Source of the DNA: CAZNVB01 sp964651495
Lineage (GTDB): Bacteria; Acidobacteriota; Aminicenantia; Aminicenantales; UBA8522
Direction of reading: 5' to 3'
Assembly: GCA_964651495.1 (NCBI GenBank)
Contig: CAZYWP010000006.1
Coordinates: 1 to 53,790, forward strand
Length of the DNA: 53,790 bases
A program made the translations under genes and the position numbers. The notes under the pieces are model-generated. The model was given only the letters and a program-made list of their open reading frames with translations. It made no database searches and was not told where the DNA came from. This document shows positions 7,997 through 16,722 of the stretch, piece by piece; position 1 is the first letter of the stretch, and every line of letters starts with the position of its first letter.

Positions 7997-9574
7997 TTAT
8001 TCGCCGCGACGGCCGGGCTGGACCTCCTGCGGGTTGAAGTGCTTGCGGGGCATCATCTCGTCGCGCCTGGCCGCGCTGTAAACGAACCAGGCCATGACCG
8101 TCGAGGCCTGCATTAGGTCCCCTCTCGAACAGTGGTCGACGACGTCCATGTTGGAGTGGTGGGTGACCGTGTCATAGTCCAGCGGGTCCTGGATGAACTG
8201 AAAGCCCGGCAGCCCGACGCCGTCGAACGAAAGGTGGTCTGTGCCGCCGGTATTGCGGCTCACGACCGCGGCCGCGCCGACGTCGTGAAAGGGCTTCAGC
8301 CACTCCTCGAAGATCGGAATCGCCGCGATATTGCCCTGGGCGTGGATGCCGCGGATCTTCCCGCTGCCGTTGTCGAAGTTGAAGTAGACCGACAGCCGGT
8401 CATACTCGGGCTTCTTTTCCTTCTTCGTCCGTTCGTAGAAATGGGACGTCACATAACCCCGGGATCCCATAAACCCCTGCTCCTCGGCGTCCCAGAGAGC
8501 GATGCGGATGGTGCGCCGTGGCTGGACGCCGATGGCCTTGAGAATTCGCATGGCCTCCATGGCCACGACGCAGCCTGACCCATTATCGGTTGCGCCTGTC
8601 CCCGCATGCCAGGTGTCGAAATGGCCGCCCAGCATGACGACCTGGTCTTTGAGCTTTTTGTCCGTCCCGGGGATTTCGGCAATCACGTTATAGCCCTGGG
8701 TATCGTCATCGGTGAAGCGGGCGTCGATCTCGATCTCCATCGAGACCGGAAGATTTTTCTGCACGATGCGGACAAGACGGTTGTACTGCTCGGCGGAAAC
8801 GACGACCGAGGGAAGCGTCGGCTTCGCCCCGGCCATCTGGGACCCGCCGCGAGAGACGAAGACGGTTCCGCCGCTTCCCCGGCTGGGTTCCAGGACGACG
8901 GCGGCGCCCTCGTCCTGGAGGAACTTGCTCATCGCCTCCTGGAGCTGGCGGCGGGCCATCCTGTCGGCCATCCGGTCGGCAAAGGGCGGCCGTCTTCCGG
9001 GCTCGGGGGCGAGGGTGAGCGACTTCAGTTCCTCTTCGGACAGCCGACTGGCCTGGGGAGTGAACTTCAGAGCGACTTCCTGCTCGCCCTGGCTCAGGAC
9101 GACAGCTCCTTTGAGCTTGCCCTTATATTTCTGCAGGTCCTCGGCCTTCTGGACGTTCAACAGGACCGCCTCACCCGTAATCAGGCCGATCGTTCCAGGC
9201 GTCCAGGCCTTGGGATAGGCGATGAGCGGCATATACCGGGGTGCGGTCATGGCCGCATAGAATTTTTTCAGTTCCCAGCCGCGGCCAAAAGTCCCCCACG
9301 GCTCCATCCGGGCGTTGACCAGGCCGATCTCCGTCAGCGTCTTCACGGTCCACTCCCCCGCCTTGCGGTATTGAGGGGATTCGGAGAGCCTCGGGCCGTA
9401 AACATCGCTGAGCCAGCTCAGGTATTCCATCACTTTTGAGCCGGGCTCAAGACCTTCCCTGCGGATGCGCTGGGCGACCTGGAGGTCGACCTTTTCCTGG
9501 GCAGCCGCCTGGAGGGCGGCGAGCAGCAGCAGCGTGACCGCGACAAGCCAAAGTCTGATCCGCTTCTTGTCCAT
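7997..9574 (-). CDS. M28-family zinc aminopeptidase with PA-like insert, secreted
   Basis: The protein has 525 residues from ATG 9574, which follows AAAGGAGACAAC. A signal peptide (LWLVAVTLLLLAALQAAAQ) is followed by an N-terminal segment, a protease-associated-like insert (about 130-280), and the M28 domain. Zinc ligands are visible: His-318 (GGHFDTW), Asp-330 (GATDNGSG), Glu-364/365 (WDAEEQGFMG, catalytic base plus ligand), Asp-401 (NFDNGSG) and a His near 472 (THHSNMD). Family members remove N-terminal residues from peptides using two zinc ions. It adds to the exported peptidases in this window. The gene is transcribed away from the bactofilin gene and shares a compact divergent promoter region with it. 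Confidence 0.92.
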   Translation of the reverse strand: MDKKRIRLWLVAVTLLLLAALQAAAQEKVDLQVAQRIRREGLEPGSKVMEYLSWLSDVYGPRLSESPQYRKAGEWTVKTLTEIGLVNARMEPWGTFGRGWELKKFYAAMTAPRYMPLIAYPKAWTPGTIGLITGEAVLLNVQKAEDLQKYKGKLKGAVVLSQGEQEVALKFTPQASRLSEEELKSLTLAPEPGRRPPFADRMADRMARRQLQEAMSKFLQDEGAAVVLEPSRGSGGTVFVSRGGSQMAGAKPTLPSVVVSAEQYNRLVRIVQKNLPVSMEIEIDARFTDDDTQGYNVIAEIPGTDKKLKDQVVMLGGHFDTWHAGTGATDNGSGCVVAMEAMRILKAIGVQPRRTIRIALWDAEEQGFMGSRGYVTSHFYERTKKEKKPEYDRLSVYFNFDNGSGKIRGIHAQGNIAAIPIFEEWLKPFHDVGAAAVVSRNTGGTDHLSFDGVGLPGFQFIQDPLDYDTVTHHSNMDVVDHCSRGDLMQASTVMAWFVYSAARRDEMMPRKHFNPQEVQPGRRGE

Positions 9575-9593
9575 TGTTGTCTCCTTTAGGGCG

Positions 9594-9622
9594 AATATAA
9601 GGGAGAAGCGAATGTAGTCCAA
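9594..9622 (-). promoter_or_regulatory. Promoter for the M28 peptidase gene
   Basis: On the minus strand TTGGAC (9617-9622), 17 bases and TATATT (9594-9599). The start codon is 20 bases beyond the -10 with its ribosome site in between. Confidence 0.45.
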
Positions 9623-9652
9623 ATAGCCAGTCCGAGTCAATGCAATGGAATA

Positions 9653-9681
9653 TTGACTTACAGCCCCGGGTTGGCTAAGCT
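9653..9681 (+). promoter_or_regulatory. Weak promoter for the bactofilin gene
   Basis: TTGACT (9653-9658), 17 bases, then TAAGCT (9676-9681). The -10 is close enough to ATG 9690 that the transcript would be leaderless or nearly so. Confidence 0.3.
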
Positions 9682-9689
9682 CAGGGCAG

Positions 9690-10187
9690 ATGATCAAAGG
9701 AATCAGGTCTAAAATCTTCGGTGCGGCCCGTTCCCGCGAGCCCCAAAACCCGGTGTCTCCGGAAATCCCTCAGCCTCCTCCCGAGCGGCACCGCAGGCTG
9801 GAAGACCGATCGGACCCCGCTGAATCGCTCATCTCGGCCGGGAGCTCTTTCAAGGGCGAAATCAGCGGCCGGGCCGGAGCCAGGATCTCAGGGGAGCTCC
9901 TGGGGAACATCCGCAGCGAGGGACTGGTCCGGGTCGAAGAAACGGGAAAGGTCAAGGGAAAGATCGACAGTCCTTACGTCATCCTGGAGGGCGAGCTGGA
10001 GGGAGATATCCGCTCCGCCCGGCACGTCGAGCTCCGGTCCAGGGCGAAAATGCGGGGGAATATCAAGACGGCGCTTCTCGCCATCGCGGACCACTGCTCT
10101 TTCGAGGGCCAGATCGATATGGCGAACCCCGAAGACCAGCCGGTAAAATTTACCGAGAAGCGTAATCCCGACCCCGCCAGCACCTGA
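9690..10187 (+). CDS. Bactofilin (polymer-forming cytoskeletal protein)
   Basis: The protein has 165 residues. The central 100 residues show the short right-handed beta-helix repeats of bactofilins: SLISAGSSFKGEISGRAGAR, then GELLGNIRSEGLVRVEETGK, KGKIDSPYVILEGELEGDIR and MRGNIKTALLAIADHCSFEG. Disordered, Pro/Arg/Ser-rich tails flank the core on both sides, as is usual. Bactofilins self-assemble without nucleotides and organise envelope growth, stalks or chromosome-partition proteins at the inner membrane. No partner peptidase of the LmdC/M23 type is adjacent. A CGGTAAA-A-TTTACCG palindrome lies within the last codons (10141-10155) but is in coding sequence. Confidence 0.9.
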   Translation: MIKGIRSKIFGAARSREPQNPVSPEIPQPPPERHRRLEDRSDPAESLISAGSSFKGEISGRAGARISGELLGNIRSEGLVRVEETGKVKGKIDSPYVILEGELEGDIRSARHVELRSRAKMRGNIKTALLAIADHCSFEGQIDMANPEDQPVKFTEKRNPDPAST

Positions 10188-10204
10188 GAAAACAGGTCCA
10201 CCTT

Positions 10205-11143
10205 TTAGGCTGCCGGGGCCACGGGTTGTACTTCGGGAGCCGGGAAAAGCACATATTCGGGGCCGAACTGGGCCAGAAATTCCAAGCTGAACGCCCGGAA
10301 GGTGTACCAGACGGGCAGGGTCACGACCGTCCCGATGTACGGGATCACCAGGAGCAGCCATCCGATGCAGCAGGTGATGAGCCCGGCGACGATGACTGCG
10401 ATCACAAACAGGATGATCAGTAAAAACATCAGCAGCCCGTAGAGGATGAAGTGAAAAGGATAACGGCCGAAAAGGGAGAGGAAACGGCTCCATCCCCGCG
10501 TCGCAGCGGTGCTATTCTTATACATGAGCGGAACGACGAAATCGTTGAGGAACATCGAGATATACCCGATGACGATGAACAGGAGCAGAAAAAGCAGTCC
10601 CATTCCCACGAGAAACAGCACGGGGACCCGATCACCAGAGCTTCCGAAATAGAGCTGCCGGGCCGTCACGAAGAAAATGACGATAAAGGCCATGATCACG
10701 GCGAAAATAGCGAAGGTGAACACCAGGCGCCACAGGAACAGCGAGTCTCCCGCCGTCCGGAACTGCCTCCAGGGCTTAGCGACTTCCGCCCTGTTATGGA
10801 CCACGTTATCCAGAAACATGAATTTGCCCCGTGAACTCAGCCAGAGCAGGAGGATTCCGAAGACGATCAGGAGCATGGCGATAAATATTATGGCAATGAA
10901 CCAGCCCGGATGATTCGATAGCCATTCCCAACCCTTGCCGGGGAGGTTGAGAAATTCGCCGAAGCTCATATGGCCGCCGCGTCCTCCGCGGCCGCCTCCC
11001 GAACCGTTGGAAGCCTCGGCCAGCCCGGCCAGGAATGCATTGAACCCGACAACAAACCACTTGTGCACGTCGAAAGGCTTGAACAGGGCGAGCTTCATCC
11101 GCTCCCAGGCCCGCCCGAAAGGCCCGAAGTAAGCTATGCGCAT
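10205..11143 (-). CDS. Polytopic membrane protein, DUF975/DUF7544-like
   Basis: The protein has 312 residues. The start at 11143 follows AGGGAGGGATGAC. After a cytoplasmic start (FGRAWERMKLALFKPFDVHK) and a Gly-rich linker (SNGSGGGRGGRGGHMS), there are about six hydrophobic segments, including PGWFIAIIFIAMLLIVFGIL, LVFTFAIFAVIMAFIVIFF, VGMGLLFLLLFIVIGYIS and FILYGLLMFLLIILFVIAVI. The opening W-x-x-x-K-x-x-L-F-K-P-F resembles small families of glycerophosphodiesterase-like or DUF975-type membrane proteins with no known activity. No catalytic motif is seen. It converges on the bactofilin gene. Confidence 0.7.
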   Translation of the reverse strand: MRIAYFGPFGRAWERMKLALFKPFDVHKWFVVGFNAFLAGLAEASNGSGGGRGGRGGHMSFGEFLNLPGKGWEWLSNHPGWFIAIIFIAMLLIVFGILLLWLSSRGKFMFLDNVVHNRAEVAKPWRQFRTAGDSLFLWRLVFTFAIFAVIMAFIVIFFVTARQLYFGSSGDRVPVLFLVGMGLLFLLLFIVIGYISMFLNDFVVPLMYKNSTAATRGWSRFLSLFGRYPFHFILYGLLMFLLIILFVIAVIVAGLITCCIGWLLLVIPYIGTVVTLPVWYTFRAFSLEFLAQFGPEYVLFPAPEVQPVAPAA

Positions 11144-11295
11144 GTCATCCCTCCCTGATCGAAGGCGGTTTTCAGGTTTTCTTTCACTCTATACTACCAT
11201 GAATTTGAGGGAAAAATTCAACCCAGTTGACAGCAGGCGCAGGCTGCTTATCCGTCATCTTCAGCGCTGCCCGTCGGCGCGGTCTGCACCATCTC

Positions 11296-11324
11296 TTGAC
11301 AGAATCTTCAAACTTCCTTAACGT
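11296..11324 (+). promoter_or_regulatory. Possible promoter of the sensor-kinase operon
   Basis: A consensus TTGACA (11296-11301) is followed after 17 bases by a poor -10, TAACGT (11319-11324). A TATACT-type hexamer lies further down (11342-11347). The kinase starts at 11382. Confidence 0.3.
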
Positions 11325-11381
11325 TTAAGCCAAGACGGCGCTTATACTTAAGACTGTGCGTGCTAATCCGGACGGGGCCTG

Positions 11382-13687
11382 ATGTTTAGGAACCTTAAAA
11401 CTGCCCTGCGCAACCAGCGAAAGCTCATTGCCATCTTCTTCCTGACTATCTTTGTTCCGTCCGTTTCCTTGAGTATTTTCGGGATTCAGGCTATCAGGAA
11501 CGAAACCTTCCGGCTGGTCAAACAGCTCGAAAACGAGCATTCCCGGGCCGCTGATTTCATCAAGTCCCGGACGCAAGAGAAGCTTCAGGACATCGCCTCA
11601 ACGCTCCAGAATATCGCCCGCTCGCCCGCCTTTGAGGAGAAAGACTTGGCCGCAATCACGGATGTCGTGAAGCGCCAATTGACCTCTTCCCCCCTGGTCA
11701 AGCAAGCGTTTGTCGATTTCGCTGGACGAGAAGCTCGGTTTCCCTTATTTCAACCGCCCCCGAGAAAATTCCTTCTTCCCTCCCGGCCGGCCGAGGGGAG
11801 TGCCCTGGGACAAAAGCTGCGCCGGGCGGAGGACCTCGAGTTCAAGCAAAAAAACTGCGGGAAGGCCCAGGAACTCTACCGTGAACTCTATGGCGCAGCC
11901 CAGGATAAAAGCCTCAGAGCCCTGTTGCTGAGCAACATCGCCCGCTGTCTGGCCAAGACAAAAGACTATAGGCAAGCCATCGCCCACTATGAAAAAATCG
12001 CCGATGAATACCGGGACTGCCTGACTCCGTCAGGCTTGCCGGTGGATCTCATCGCCCGGATGCAAATCCTGGACTGCCTCCAGAAATCCGGGGACGCCGA
12101 TCGTGGTCTGCGGGCCGCTCTCGAGCTCTATGAAGACATCCTGGGCATGTCGTGGGACCTCAACCAGGGACAATTCCTAGCCTATTCATCCTTGATCGAA
12201 AGCGCCATCCAGGACGACCTGCTGCCTAAAGTCAAGGATTCCGGACGCTCCGGAACCGGGGAGCCCGAAAAGACACTTGACCGTTTGAGGAAAGCGAGGC
12301 AACAGAAGATCCTGGGATGGCAGCAGATCGAGGCCATCCGGAGAGATATCTTGCCTGATCTTCAGAGGACCTTTGGACAGAACCGAGGGGGCAATCCCCT
12401 CCCTATCCAATTTGCGAAGGAGATCGACGGCCGGACTTTTCTGATTATCGCCGCCTCCGTCGTGATGAATGGCACCGGAAATCTCTCCGGTATCTTCGGC
12501 GTCCAGGTCGATGACGAATTGCTGCGCGAAAGCATTTTGCCGGAGGCCCTCTCCCGGATTCAGTTCAGCCAGCCGGCCAGCGTCCTGATCTCCGATCACT
12601 CGGGCCGCATTTTATGGGGAAAGAAGGACCCGTCTCTCCCTGTTCCTTCGGTCACAACGTATTTTGATGACAATTTTCCTCCCTGGAAAATCGAAGTATC
12701 CCGGGCCGAAGCACCGCGCTTCAACCTATCCAGCCTGAAAAAGAGTTTTTATTTTTGGACCATTATAACCATGGTTATCGTCCTCATCTTCGGAGCCGCT
12801 CTGGTGACCAGAACATTGGCCCATGAACGGGAAGTCCTGCAGGTCAAGTCCGACTTTGTCTCCTCGGTTTCCCACGAATTCAAGACGCCTCTGACCTCCA
12901 TCAAAGCGCTGCTCGAAAGGCTGAAGGAAGGCAAGGTCCAGGACCCGGAAAAGATGAGACAGTACTTTTCCATCCTCTCTCAGGATGCGGACCGGCTGGC
13001 CAGGCTGGTCGGAAATGTCCTGGATTTCTCCCGGGTCGAGGAGGGCNNNNNNNNNNNNNNNNNNNNNNNNNNNNNNNNNNNNNNNNNNNNNNNNNNNNNN
13101 NNNNNNNNNNNNNNNNNNNNNNNNNNNNNNNNNNNNNNNNNNNNNNCCGGCTGGCCAGGCTGGTCGGAAATGTCCTGGATTTCTCCCGGGTCGAGGAGGG
13201 CCGGGCGGAATTTCATTTTGAAGAAACGGATTTGGCGCAGTTTGTCGGCCAGCAGGTGGATTCCTTTAAAAGAGAAGAAGCCTCCAGGGGTGTTGATATC
13301 CAGACCGAAATCGAGGCCGGCCTTCCGGCGCTCCGGATCGATCGCCTGTATTTGGCCCAGGCCCTGGCCAACCTCCTGGACAACGCCCTCAAATTCTCCG
13401 GTGAGGAGAAAAAGATCCGGGTTTCCGTAAAGCGCGAGAATGATCAGGTCCTCCTTCAGGTGAGGGACAATGGGATCGGCATTCCCAGGGAGGAGTCGGC
13501 GAAAATTTTTGACAAGTTTTATCAGGGTCGAAACGCCGTCCGGCATTCGGCCAGAGGAACCGGCCTCGGATTAGCTTTGGTCAAGCACATCGTGGAAGCG
13601 CACGGCGGAAGAGTGAGGGTGGAGAGCGAATTGGGCCGGGGAAGCGTATTTTCTATTATTTTTCCCGGGCGGGGAAAAGAAAGGTGA
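11382..13687 (+). CDS. Membrane sensor histidine kinase (interrupted by an assembly gap)
   Basis: Removing the 100 Ns plus one of two identical 55-base flanks (155 bases) leaves a continuous frame of 716 residues, so the gene is almost certainly intact. Transmembrane segments lie at about 17-39 and 456-478. The roughly 415-residue extracytoplasmic part contains TPR-like helices (AQELYRELYGAAQDKSLRAL, DYRQAIAHYEKIADEYRD) and a Cache-like stretch before TM2. The kinase core has His-498 in the H-box (SSVSHEFKTPLTSIKALL), the N-box NLLDNALKF, DNGIGIPREE, and the G-box RGTGLGLALVKHI. It should phosphorylate the OmpR-type regulator that follows six bases later. The signal is unknown; the TPR-type sensor suggests a protein or peptide ligand. 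Confidence 0.9.
12992..13201. repeat. 55-base sequence duplicated on both sides of the gap
   Basis: Bases 12992-13046 and 13147-13201 are identical. Dropping one copy and the Ns restores the kinase frame (VEEG followed by RAEFHF). This is unresolved contig overlap, not a biological repeat. Confidence 0.95.
13047..13146. other. Scaffold gap of 100 Ns
   Basis: Exactly 100 Ns, the usual placeholder for unknown gap length. The flanking duplication indicates that the true gap is negative, that is, the contigs overlap. Confidence 0.97.
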
Positions 13688-13693
13688 GCGGCC

Positions 13694-14380
13694 ATGGCCA
13701 AAAAAATCCTCATCGTCGAGGATGATCCGGGAATTTCGCTGAGTCTGAAGGATGAGTTGGAGGCGGAAGGGTTAAGCGTAATCACCGCCGGGGACGGCAA
13801 GAAAGGGCTGGCCGCCGCAAAGCAGGAAAAGCCGGACCTCATCCTTCTTGATCTCATGCTGCCCGAGATCAGCGGATTGGAGGTCTGTAAAAAACTGAGA
13901 GGAGAGGGTGACAGCACTCCCATCATCATGCTGACCGTCAGGGACCGCGAAGTCGATAAGGTCCTGGGCCTGGAGCTGGGGGCCGATGATTATGTCACCA
14001 AGCCATTCAGCCTCAGGGAACTCGTCTCCAGGATTAAAGCCGTCCTCCGGAGAGCGGAAGAGAGAACGGCGGATTTGAACGCCTACGCTTTCGGCCAGAT
14101 CGTCCTGGACTTCAAAAAATACGAGGCCAGACGGCGGGGGCAGAGGTTGGACCTCACCCCGCTCGAATTCAAAATGCTCAAGTGCCTGATCCAGAAAAAG
14201 GGCCAGGTCGTCACCCGGGACGACTTCCTTGATAAGATCTGGGGCGAGGACAATGTCGCTGTCTCCTTTCGCACCGTGGACAGCCACATCGCCAACATCC
14301 GGAAGAAGATCGAGGACGACCCGGCCCGGCCGAAATATATCCTTGGCATCCGGGGAGTGGGATACAAGTTCACCGCCTGA
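13694..14380 (+). CDS. OmpR/PhoB-type response regulator
   Basis: The protein has 228 residues. The receiver domain (1-120) has the acidic pair Glu-9/Asp-10/Asp-11 (IVEDDPG), phosphoacceptor Asp-53 (LILLDLMLPE), Thr-81 and Lys-103 (DDYVTKPFS). The C-terminal winged helix (about 130-228) shows LTPLEFKMLKCLIQKKGQVV, the recognition region VDSHIANIRKKI and the closing IRGVGYKF. ATG 13694 is six bases beyond the kinase stop, so the pair is co-transcribed. It probably binds DNA after phosphorylation by the adjacent kinase. Its targets cannot be read from the sequence. Confidence 0.95.
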   Translation: MAKKILIVEDDPGISLSLKDELEAEGLSVITAGDGKKGLAAAKQEKPDLILLDLMLPEISGLEVCKKLRGEGDSTPIIMLTVRDREVDKVLGLELGADDYVTKPFSLRELVSRIKAVLRRAEERTADLNAYAFGQIVLDFKKYEARRRGQRLDLTPLEFKMLKCLIQKKGQVVTRDDFLDKIWGEDNVAVSFRTVDSHIANIRKKIEDDPARPKYILGIRGVGYKFTA

Positions 14381-14479
14381 CCGCTGCGCCGAAGATTCAT
14401 GATCTCTCCACATTTCCTTGACACATACCGGCGGGAAAAGCGCTATTTTAACGGCAGCATGTTAATCAGGAGGAAGACC

Positions 14480-16597
14480 ATGAAAGACAAGAAACACAGT
14501 TTGCTTTTAGTCCTGGCCGCCGTCGGCGTTTTCTGCGCCTTGAGCCTGGGGTCGTCGCCTCAGCAGACAGCGGAGGAGGTCTTCGAGAAGGCGCTTTATC
14601 TCGAAGAAGGCAAAGGAGATCTCCAGGAAGCCGTCGGACTGTATCAGCAGGTCCTGAAAAAATTCCCCCAGAACCGGGATGTTGCCGCCAAGGCCCAGCT
14701 CCACATCGGCCTGTGCTACGAGAAGTTGGGAATGGCCGAGGCCGTCAAGGCCTTCCAGAGCGTGATTGATCAATTTCCCGAGCAGGCTGAAACCGTCAGA
14801 GCGGCCCGGGAAAAGCTGGTCATCCTCCAGAGAGCGCAGGCGATGATCGCCAAGGAAGCACGAGGGCTTCAAGTCCGGCAAGTCTGGTCGGAGAGCGGCA
14901 CGGATATATTGGGAGCCGTCTCGCCTGACGGGCGATACATTTCCTTCGTCGATTGGAACACCGGAGACCTGGCCATCCGGGAGCTCGCCGGCGGCAAGAA
15001 GCAGAGGCTGACCGACAAAGGATCCTGGCTCAAATCTCAGGAGTTTGCCCTCTTCTCGAAGTGGTCGCCCGATAGCAAAAAGGTTGCCTACAGCTGGTTT
15101 ATCAAGGACAACTATTTTGATCTCCGCGTCGTTGACATTCAAGATAGACAACCCCGCGTCCTCTATAGTCGGAAAGAGCTCGAATATGTCCATCCTTGTG
15201 ATTGGGCTCCGGACGGAAAATCGATCCTAACCGGATTTTTCAAAGGGGGCGATACGATAGAGATCGGTCTTCTCTTTCCTGAAGACAGCACCGTAAAGAT
15301 AATTAAAACCTTCCATGTCCATTATGCGGATTCTCAGCTTTCGGGGTTTGCTTTTTCGCCGGACGGGCGTTGCATCGCCTATGACTTATCCAGGGAAAAC
15401 AGCCAAAATCGGGATATTTTTCTCCTCTCCTCTGATGGAACCCGGGAAAGCGTGCTGATCGAGCATCCGGCCTTCGAGTACGTGCTTGACTGGTCTCCCG
15501 ATGGACGGTATCTTCTCTTTGCCAGCAATCGCACCGGGCAGTTGGGTGTTTGGCTCCAAGAGATCGAAGGAGACCGGGTCCGCGGCGAGCCGAGGCTGGT
15601 CAAAGATGGGATTGGCAATCTAGAGCCTATGGGCATTACGAGGGCCGGGGAATTCTATTTTGGGGTGACCGGCGCCGTGACCGACCTGTATGAAGTCAGC
15701 CTTGATCCAGGGACGGGAAAGGTCCTCTCTCCGCCCGCAAAGATTCCGCTTTTCTATGAAGGCCGGAACTCCTTACCCGATTACTCGCCGGATGGAAAAG
15801 AGCTAGCGTATGTCTCCACCAGGGGGTACAAGGTACTCAGCAATAATGTCCTCTGCATCCGCTCCCTGGAAACGGGCAAGGTCAGGGAATTCGGCGCCGG
15901 GATGAAGGATCTCAGCTATCCGCAATGGTCTCCGGACGGCCGGTCGATTCTAATGAGGGGTCGGGATGCGGCTGGACAGAATGGCATTTTCCGTGTCGAC
16001 GCGCAGACGGGCGCTCTCAGCCCTGTAATTCAGGTCGGCCAAGAAATCACGGTTTTTTCCGCCCGCTGGTCGAGGGACGGAAAGGCCATTTTTTTCACCA
16101 AGAGCACGGGGGCGGCCTCCCGGCCCGCAAGTCTCAGTCCCTCTCACATCTTCATCTTCAACCTCGAGACGGGCGAAGAAAAGATGCTCCCAGGGTCACC
16201 GTCTGACGCCCTGGACATCGAAATCTCACCCGACGGACGGTTAATCGTCCTGCTCAACAGGCACGGGAAGAGGAGCTTAAGAGTGATTCCGGCTGAGGGT
16301 GGCGAGGTCCGCGAGGTTTGCAGCTTCGAGCAGCTTGGAAATTTTCCCATTTCCCCTGCCTGGAGTGCAGACAGCCGGTTCATCTTCTTCTATAAAGACC
16401 GGTCGAGCGGAGAAAGGCCCTGGGACATGTGGCGGGTCTCGGCCGACGGTGGGGAGCCCCAGAAGCTCGAGTTAGAAATGGCCGATTTTTACTACCTCGG
16501 CGCCCATCCAGACGGCCGGCGGCTTGTTTTTCATTCCCACGGCAAGACTCCGCGCCCCGACGCCATCTGGGTGATGGAAAACTTCCTGCCCAAGTAG
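14480..16597 (+). CDS. Exported TPR and PD40/TolB-like propeller protein
   Basis: The protein has 705 residues from ATG 14480 after CAGGAGG; upstream in-frame ATGs lack ribosome sites. A signal peptide (HSLLLVLAAVGVFCALSLGS) is followed by tetratricopeptide-like helices (about 30-130: YLEEGKGDLQEAVGLYQQVL, LHIGLCYEKLGMAEAVKAFQ) and then PD40/WD40-like blades with the signature SPDGRYI (repeated at DWSPDGRYLLFASNRTG, YSPDGKELAYVSTRG, QWSPDGRSILMRG, EISPDGRLIVL). No hydrolase domain follows, unlike the S9 peptidases. It may bind protein or peptide in the periplasm, possibly as a sensor partner for the upstream two-component system 99 bases away. Confidence 0.85.
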   Translation: MKDKKHSLLLVLAAVGVFCALSLGSSPQQTAEEVFEKALYLEEGKGDLQEAVGLYQQVLKKFPQNRDVAAKAQLHIGLCYEKLGMAEAVKAFQSVIDQFPEQAETVRAAREKLVILQRAQAMIAKEARGLQVRQVWSESGTDILGAVSPDGRYISFVDWNTGDLAIRELAGGKKQRLTDKGSWLKSQEFALFSKWSPDSKKVAYSWFIKDNYFDLRVVDIQDRQPRVLYSRKELEYVHPCDWAPDGKSILTGFFKGGDTIEIGLLFPEDSTVKIIKTFHVHYADSQLSGFAFSPDGRCIAYDLSRENSQNRDIFLLSSDGTRESVLIEHPAFEYVLDWSPDGRYLLFASNRTGQLGVWLQEIEGDRVRGEPRLVKDGIGNLEPMGITRAGEFYFGVTGAVTDLYEVSLDPGTGKVLSPPAKIPLFYEGRNSLPDYSPDGKELAYVSTRGYKVLSNNVLCIRSLETGKVREFGAGMKDLSYPQWSPDGRSILMRGRDAAGQNGIFRVDAQTGALSPVIQVGQEITVFSARWSRDGKAIFFTKSTGAASRPASLSPSHIFIFNLETGEEKMLPGSPSDALDIEISPDGRLIVLLNRHGKRSLRVIPAEGGEVREVCSFEQLGNFPISPAWSADSRFIFFYKDRSSGERPWDMWRVSADGGEPQKLELEMADFYYLGAHPDGRRLVFHSHGKTPRPDAIWVMENFLPK

Positions 16598-16622
16598 AAA
16601 ATCAGCACTCTGATAATCTATC

Positions 16623-16655
16623 ATGGGGACGGGTCCTGTCAGGACACGTCCCCAT
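16623..16655. repeat. Short palindromic intergenic repeat
   Basis: ATGGGGACGGGTCCT (16623-16637) pairs with AGGACACGTCCCCAT (16641-16655) with one mismatch and a three-base loop. A related half-site (TGTGTCCCCATAAT) is at 2591-2604. It lies between the propeller gene and alr and could act as a REP element or as a terminator without a U-tract. Confidence 0.65.
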
Positions 16656-16722
16656 CCGTCCTCGCTCCGGCGGGCGGGAGTTCCGCTCCAAATTCAGTAG
16701 CAAAAGTGCTAAAATCATCGTC

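Noticed and set aside
10141..10155. Perfect CGGTAAA-A-TTTACCG palindrome as an operator
   Set aside because: It lies inside the bactofilin coding sequence near its 3' end with no promoter next to it.
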